From JADLEX01 sp964586775 (GTDB taxonomy: Bacteria; Lernaellota; Lernaellaia; JACKCT01): a DNA stretch of 26,116 nucleotides. The stretch lies in assembly GCA_964586775.1 (NCBI GenBank), contig CAZPJD010000288.1, positions 1-26,116 on the forward strand, given 5' to 3'. This document shows, one piece after another, positions 21,781 to 26,116 of this stretch (the stretch's first letter is position 1; each line of letters begins with the position of its first letter). The notes under the pieces were generated by a model. The model made no database searches and was not told the DNA's origin. It saw only the letters and a list, made by a program, of their open reading frames with translations. Both the position numbers and the translations under genes were made by a program.

Positions 21781-22718
21781 AAGCGCGACCCCTCTTCGTC
21801 GTACTTCTCTACTTTTGCGCGACGTGGCTCGCGGGGTGCCTGTACGCGAACGACGCCGACGACGGCGAAGAAACGCTCGTCTCACTCCATTGGGGGCTGA
21901 CCGCGCCGGAATCCACCGACCGTATCTACAACGTGCTGGTCGAGGTGCGCGCCGACGATCTGCGAACCATCCGAAAGAGCTTTGTGGTGTCATCCCAGGA
22001 CACCGCCACGCCGTACAGGATTCGCCTGTCGATCCCGTCGGGACGCGACCGGGAGTTTCTCGTACACGCGACCGACATGATGGGCGAACGGGCATACGAC
22101 GGGCGAACGAAGATCGACCTTTCCCCCGGAACGCAGAGCGTGGCCGTTTCGCTCCAGGGTTGGTCCCAGATACGTGGAACGTTTCGCAAATACGACGCGG
22201 GTACGCAAGGCCCCGGCGACCCCATCGCGAATGTCGAGGGGGCGGTGATCGGAACGGACCGGATCACCGTGACCACCGACGATGAGGGCGAGTTTTTTTA
22301 CGAAACGGCGAACGGCGCTTGGATCGAGATCACGGGACTCGTCGACGGAGAGGAGATGGGGCTCGCCCGATCGATCGGCGCGGTCGGCGGCGAGGATCTT
22401 TTCGTCGACCTGATTGCGATCGACCCCGAAAGTCGACCCTATCGTCACACGATTCAGGGGGCGGTGGTTTCGTCGGCGACGCCGGGCGAACTGCATCTTT
22501 ACGGGGCGTGGGCCCAGCAAACCGGCGACGCCATTGTCGCGATCATCGAGGACCCTGATGGCGGTGGTTTCCGCCTCGACACCATCGCGGACGCCGAGGA
22601 CGAAACGCACCTGGCGGTCGCGCTTCCCGATCTCGAATATTCGCTCTCGCCGTATCGGTTGCTGCTGCGCAACGACTTCGGCGGCGACTCGAACTGGATC
22701 GACCTCTACGCCCGCTGA
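21777..22718 (+). CDS. Lipoprotein with carboxypeptidase-regulatory-like domain
   Basis: The GTG at 21777 is overlapped by the FecR-gene stop (GTGA) and preceded by GGAG (21768-21771). The 313-residue product has a clear lipobox (WLAGC, Cys21) after a hydrophobic leader. Residues ~131-195 (QIRGTFRKYD, then GAVIGTDRITVTTDDEGEFFY) look like a CarboxypepD_reg/Ig-like fold; further beta-rich segments follow. No catalytic motif is visible. Overlap with the FecR gene argues the two act together at the cell envelope. The gene ends 6 bases from a convergent gene. Confidence 0.75.
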   Translation: MKARPLFVVLLYFCATWLAGCLYANDADDGEETLVSLHWGLTAPESTDRIYNVLVEVRADDLRTIRKSFVVSSQDTATPYRIRLSIPSGRDREFLVHATDMMGERAYDGRTKIDLSPGTQSVAVSLQGWSQIRGTFRKYDAGTQGPGDPIANVEGAVIGTDRITVTTDDEGEFFYETANGAWIEITGLVDGEEMGLARSIGAVGGEDLFVDLIAIDPESRPYRHTIQGAVVSSATPGELHLYGAWAQQTGDAIVAIIEDPDGGGFRLDTIADAEDETHLAVALPDLEYSLSPYRLLLRNDFGGDSNWIDLYAR

Positions 22719-22724
22719 TCGGGC

Positions 22725-25415
22725 TTACGGGGCCGGACTCACCGCCTTCAGGTTAATCGACGCGGGCAGCGGAATCTCCCAACTCGTCAGCGGAACGTTG
22801 AGCCGGATCGTCGTGGTCCCGCGGATGTCGGCGATGATGCGTCCGTCGGTCGAAAATCCCACCGCGCCCGTCGCCTTGAAGGCCACCTCGGGCACGATCA
22901 GCCCCGCGAAGAGCGGATTCGAGACGGCGAACTGGGTCGGCAAATCGACCGCCATTTCGGGCAGGCCGTCCACGCCGGTCGATACGTCCGCCGACCCCTG
23001 CGTGGCCGCGTCGATGCGAATCGGGCCCGTGTCGAGCGGGCCGTAATCCGCGCGTCCGAACGCCTTGCCCAGATCGATGCCCGTGTTCGTCGAAAAGATC
23101 CGCGTGCCGTCGACGAGCGCGATGGGAAGCGCCGCGTCGTCGTCATTCGTATCGAGCGGACGCACGTGACCGACCATGTACCCGGTTGCGTAGCTCGGCG
23201 TTCCGAACAGACCGAACAGGTTGATGGCGAAGTAGTTGACGTCGGTTGGCGTTTCGGCGCCGTCCACATAACCCGACGTGTCCGAGTCGGCGGCGGGGTT
23301 GAGCTCGAAGACGAGCTTGACCACGTCGTCTTCGCGCACCGCGCGGAACGTGGTCGCCACGCTGGCGTCGGCGATCGAACCGCCCGGCAGCCCGTCGCCG
23401 TCCACATCGAGCGCGATGCCCGCGATGTTGGTCGCCCCGTCCGTCACCCGCCATTGATACGTGTGATCGGGATCGAAGGGCTCGTTCGGCGTGAAGACGA
23501 TGCTCGTCCAGTTGGCGACGAGTGTGCCCTCGACCGGGGCCGAATCGGTCACATCCGTCACGAAGACGGTGTCGTCCAGCGCGAGGGACGCGGGGTCCAT
23601 GATCTGCGTGAACCAGATCTGCACCGGCAGGTGCGCGGGGTGCGCAAAGAGCGAGTTGACTCCCGGGTCGCTCGTGCCGAGCTGCGGCGGAACCTGCGTC
23701 GCCTCGGACGCCCCCGTTGTAAACCGGTAGCGGATGGGCTCGACATGGGTGTTCCCCGCGAGATCGGAGATCGACGTGTCGAGGCGCACCTCGTACTCCG
23801 TCAGCGGCGTCAGCGGCCAATTCGGCTCGAACGTGAGCTTCGGTCCGTTGATCGTGACCCGTCCCGCCACGCCGGTCTGCGACGCCGCGCTCCACACGGT
23901 GATCGGCGTCGACGACGAACTCTTGATCGGCTCGTTGAAGTAGATCCGAATGGGATCGCCGAGCCGCACGTTTTCGGCGTAAGGACGGGGCGCGGACGAG
24001 ACCACGGCCGGCGCATCCGCGTCACCTTCGCTCTCGTAAGCGCCCTGCGGCGGACGCAGGCCCAGCGAAACCGTCACGTCCATCGACTCGCCGAAGATCT
24101 CGACCGTCTCATACGTCGCGACCTCCATCGAGAGAAGGCCGCCATCGACGGTCTCGGCGTGACCCACGAGGCGAAGTCCCAAAAGCGCCTGCCCCATCTG
24201 GGCGTTGGCGGTCGAGTTGTCGGTGTTGATGGCCGCGTCGAGCGTGAACTTCAGGCCGACCTTTCCTCCGTGGATGCCGTAGGTGCGATCCGCGCTCTGC
24301 ATGAACCCGAAGGCGTCCGTGAGCACCGTCAGCGTGATGTCGCCGGTTTCGAGGCCCGACGAAATCCGCCCGCCGAAGAGCGCCTCCAGACTGCTGGCGT
24401 GGAGCTTCTGCCCGCGGCGGATCACCACCGGAACCGAGGTCGGATCGGCGGCCGTGTTTCCCATCTCGACGCGGAGTTGGCCGCCGAGAAATGCCTGCGT
24501 GCGACCGAGCAGCGTGGAGCCGATCACCATCGAGTTGATGGGCTCGCCGGTGTAGCCGCTGGGGTCGAGCTGGGCGATATCCGTCACCGGGTCGCAGCTC
24601 GACGCGTCCGACATGGTGGGGCACTGCTCGACGATCAACGTGGCGCGCGGCGTTGAGTCGAGAATGTCGAAGGTGTAGGTCGCGTCCTCGCCCATCGGCT
24701 CGCCGCCCGCATCGCGCAGATCGCCGCCGATAAACAGCTCGTACGTGCGTCCCGGCTCCAGATCGGAACTCGGGTCGATGGCGACCAGCCCGCCGGCGAC
24801 GAACAGGTCCGCCGGGATCGGCGTTTCGCTGCCGACGCGCCGGATGGCGATGTTCGTTCCGTAACGCAGCGTGGGATCGACGGGTTCCGAGAAATAGACG
24901 TGGAATGTGCTCCAGTCGAAGACGTCCTCGCTCGGATCGGGGACGAGCGACGTGACGCTCATCGGCGTTCCCGCGAGGGGGCGTTCGCCGCGAGTGGAAA
25001 ACGCGATCGTGTGCGTGGAGCGGCCGTCGAGCTCGGGCGCCGCGCCGTTCGCGTCGCGCACGGTGTCGTGAACGACCGCTTCGTACGACGAGTTGGGGAG
25101 CAGCCGCTCCAGCGGGATGACGAGCAGATTGAATCCCGTCGCGCCAAGCCTGGCGGGCACGGCGATGCGTTCGCCGCCGGGCTCCACGCGAAACAACTCG
25201 GCCTCGGCGCCGGATAACGACGCCAAGTCGATCATCCGATTGAAATGGAAGACGACCTGCGTGGCCAGCGCCACGCCGCCGGTGCCATCCGCGGGAATCG
25301 TCGCGTGCAGCTCGAAGACCGACGATTCCTTTTTCTCGTATTCCATATCCTGGGCGCAGGCCGCGAGCATCGCGACCGCCACCAGGACCCCGATGATCCA
25401 TCCGCGTCCGATCAT
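22725..25415 (-). CDS. Large lipoprotein with bacterial Ig-like (Big_5/SbsA-type) repeats
   Basis: The 896-residue product starts at ATG 25415 with AAGGGG 7 bases upstream. The signal leads to the lipobox MLAAC (Cys20). Several Big_5-like domains share a pattern of phrases: TQVVFHFNRMIDLASLSG and STFHVYFSEPVDPTL early; DPIRIYFNEPIKSSSSTPIT and LPVQIWFTQIMDPASLAL later. Between them lie linkers such as LTPLTEYEVRLDTSISDLAGN and a calcium-type DVDGDGLPGG. Such proteins are usually surface adhesive or scaffold proteins. It begins 10 bases after the end of the FadL-type gene 25426-26116, so one transcript is likely. No enzymatic motif is seen. Confidence 0.82.
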   Translation of the reverse strand: MIGRGWIIGVLVAVAMLAACAQDMEYEKKESSVFELHATIPADGTGGVALATQVVFHFNRMIDLASLSGAEAELFRVEPGGERIAVPARLGATGFNLLVIPLERLLPNSSYEAVVHDTVRDANGAAPELDGRSTHTIAFSTRGERPLAGTPMSVTSLVPDPSEDVFDWSTFHVYFSEPVDPTLRYGTNIAIRRVGSETPIPADLFVAGGLVAIDPSSDLEPGRTYELFIGGDLRDAGGEPMGEDATYTFDILDSTPRATLIVEQCPTMSDASSCDPVTDIAQLDPSGYTGEPINSMVIGSTLLGRTQAFLGGQLRVEMGNTAADPTSVPVVIRRGQKLHASSLEALFGGRISSGLETGDITLTVLTDAFGFMQSADRTYGIHGGKVGLKFTLDAAINTDNSTANAQMGQALLGLRLVGHAETVDGGLLSMEVATYETVEIFGESMDVTVSLGLRPPQGAYESEGDADAPAVVSSAPRPYAENVRLGDPIRIYFNEPIKSSSSTPITVWSAASQTGVAGRVTINGPKLTFEPNWPLTPLTEYEVRLDTSISDLAGNTHVEPIRYRFTTGASEATQVPPQLGTSDPGVNSLFAHPAHLPVQIWFTQIMDPASLALDDTVFVTDVTDSAPVEGTLVANWTSIVFTPNEPFDPDHTYQWRVTDGATNIAGIALDVDGDGLPGGSIADASVATTFRAVREDDVVKLVFELNPAADSDTSGYVDGAETPTDVNYFAINLFGLFGTPSYATGYMVGHVRPLDTNDDDAALPIALVDGTRIFSTNTGIDLGKAFGRADYGPLDTGPIRIDAATQGSADVSTGVDGLPEMAVDLPTQFAVSNPLFAGLIVPEVAFKATGAVGFSTDGRIIADIRGTTTIRLNVPLTSWEIPLPASINLKAVSPAP

Positions 25416-25425
25416 GAGCGGCCCC

Positions 25426-26116
25426 TTAGAAGCGGAGGGTGAGCGAGCCGGAGGCCGCGTTGACGTTGCCCTTGCTCTCGAACTTCGCACCGTCGCCGTC
25501 CTCGTATTCCGCGGGCACCAGATACTGGTGGAAATAGGTCAGGTCGAACGACACCGGAAGCGCGAGCACCGGCGGCTCGGCCACGGTATACCCCACGCCG
25601 ATCGATCCGACGTGCCGGTCGTTGTCGAGGAAGATGTTGCCGTCGCTCCCCGGTTTGCGCATCGGCGTCGGCTGATACTGATACCCCAGACGCAGCGGCA
25701 GATTCTCGACCACGAAGTACTCGAGCCCCGTCCGAGGCTGGTAAACGTCGACGAAGTCGACTTGCGCGCGCTTGCGCGGCAGGTCGCCGTCCTTGATCTG
25801 CGTGTCGAATGCGCCCCAGTTGATCCACGTGCCGTCCAACGTCCACATCACGTTCTCGGTCAGGTCGAACGACGCGCCGATTGACACGTTCTGGGGGACG
25901 TAGGTGTCCTGGAACGACAAAACCATGGGGAGCTTCGTGAGGCTGGATTCGCCCACCGTCGCGTCGGCATCGACGATGATGTCGCCGAACTTGCCGTAGT
26001 TCTCCATGCGGTAGGTGACGCCGAGGTCGGCCTTTTCGAAGTCGAAGAACACCGACGCGATCAGCGAGTGCGCCAGACGCGCGTCGAGGATCATGCCCTC
26101 GTCTTCGGTGTTGCCG
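25426..26116 (-). CDS. FadL/OmpP1-family barrel, C-terminal part (gene runs past the right edge)
   Basis: The frame is open to the window edge; the first visible codons (from 26115) encode GNTEDEGMILD, so the true start is outside and ATG 26094 is internal. The ~230 visible residues are barrel strands. The end parallels the barrel at 18432-19808: LGYQYQPTP versus GGYYFQPSP, FLDNDRHVGSIGVGY versus ILDNDKHVVTGGFGIEY, and LALPVSFDLTY versus LLPMSLDVSY. It ends GSLTLRF with terminal Phe. It is therefore a diverged FadL-type paralogue, probably transporting hydrophobic molecules, next to the Ig-like lipoprotein gene. Confidence 0.75.
   Translation of the reverse strand, partial: GNTEDEGMILDARLAHSLIASVFFDFEKADLGVTYRMENYGKFGDIIVDADATVGESSLTKLPMVLSFQDTYVPQNVSIGASFDLTENVMWTLDGTWINWGAFDTQIKDGDLPRKRAQVDFVDVYQPRTGLEYFVVENLPLRLGYQYQPTPMRKPGSDGNIFLDNDRHVGSIGVGYTVAEPPVLALPVSFDLTYFHQYLVPAEYEDGDGAKFESKGNVNAASGSLTLRF

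Noticed and set aside
23166..24656. Plus-strand frame opposite the Ig-repeat lipoprotein (496 codons)
   Set aside because: Arg-rich shadow of a strongly supported lipoprotein with no recognisable domain.
26092..26094. ATG at 26094 as the start of the second FadL-type gene
   Set aside because: The frame continues open to the window edge and the visible part is only the barrel C-terminus, so the gene begins outside.
1..26116. CRISPR arrays, insertion sequences, tRNA or rRNA genes
   Set aside because: No direct-repeat arrays, transposase or cloverleaf-like or rRNA-like sequence was seen on reading either strand.

Overview
The window is a compact, high-GC stretch of bacterial chromosome with 23 supported protein genes, two of them cut by the window edges. 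I see no tRNA, rRNA, CRISPR array, insertion sequence or phage gene. No gap between genes exceeds about 210 bases. Gene content suggests a Gram-negative, didermic, deltaproteobacteria-like lineage (Myxococcota, Lernaellota or a relative): FadL-type outer-membrane barrels, many lipoproteins, a TPR-plus-barrel protein, and an Asp-rich secreted tail ending in Gly-Cys-Gly-Cys. This placement is inference and no marker gene settles it.

Left part (1-4124, + strand): the 3' end of a secreted protein with the Asp-rich tail; a B12-binding-type radical SAM enzyme; then a likely operon of a cupin protein, O-acetylhomoserine sulfhydrylase (metY) and a CoA-binding Rossmann protein whose start lies inside metY. 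Positions 4128-5973 (- strand) hold a small probable lipoprotein and a polytopic CruF/DUF422-like carotenoid-biosynthesis-family protein.

Middle (6188-13604, + strand): a two-PAS protein with a degenerate histidine-kinase core is 8 bases from mnmA, which overlaps an mtaB-type methylthiotransferase gene by 4 bases. trxA follows behind its own candidate promoter and ends at a strong intrinsic terminator. Next come a TPR/outer-membrane-barrel protein and a membrane-anchored HEXXH peptidase that overlap by one base. Thus several sulfur-handling genes (metY, mnmA, mtaB, trxA) lie within about 9 kb.

Right part (13612-26116): a - strand group contains a single-TM protein, a FadL-type barrel, a calcium-loop lipoprotein, a beta-propeller/phosphoesterase lipoprotein and a dynamin-like GTPase. 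A divergent + strand group contains a small 4-TM protein, a FecR-domain secreted protein and a lipoprotein coupled to it by a GTGA overlap. The window closes with a second - strand pair, a FadL-type barrel (truncated) and a large Ig-like-repeat lipoprotein. Two FadL-type barrels, each directly followed by a lipoprotein gene, is the most system-like pattern on this side.

Start codons were chosen by reading Shine-Dalgarno (SD) sequences, signal peptides and overlaps. Functions come from motifs recognised by eye, with no database search.
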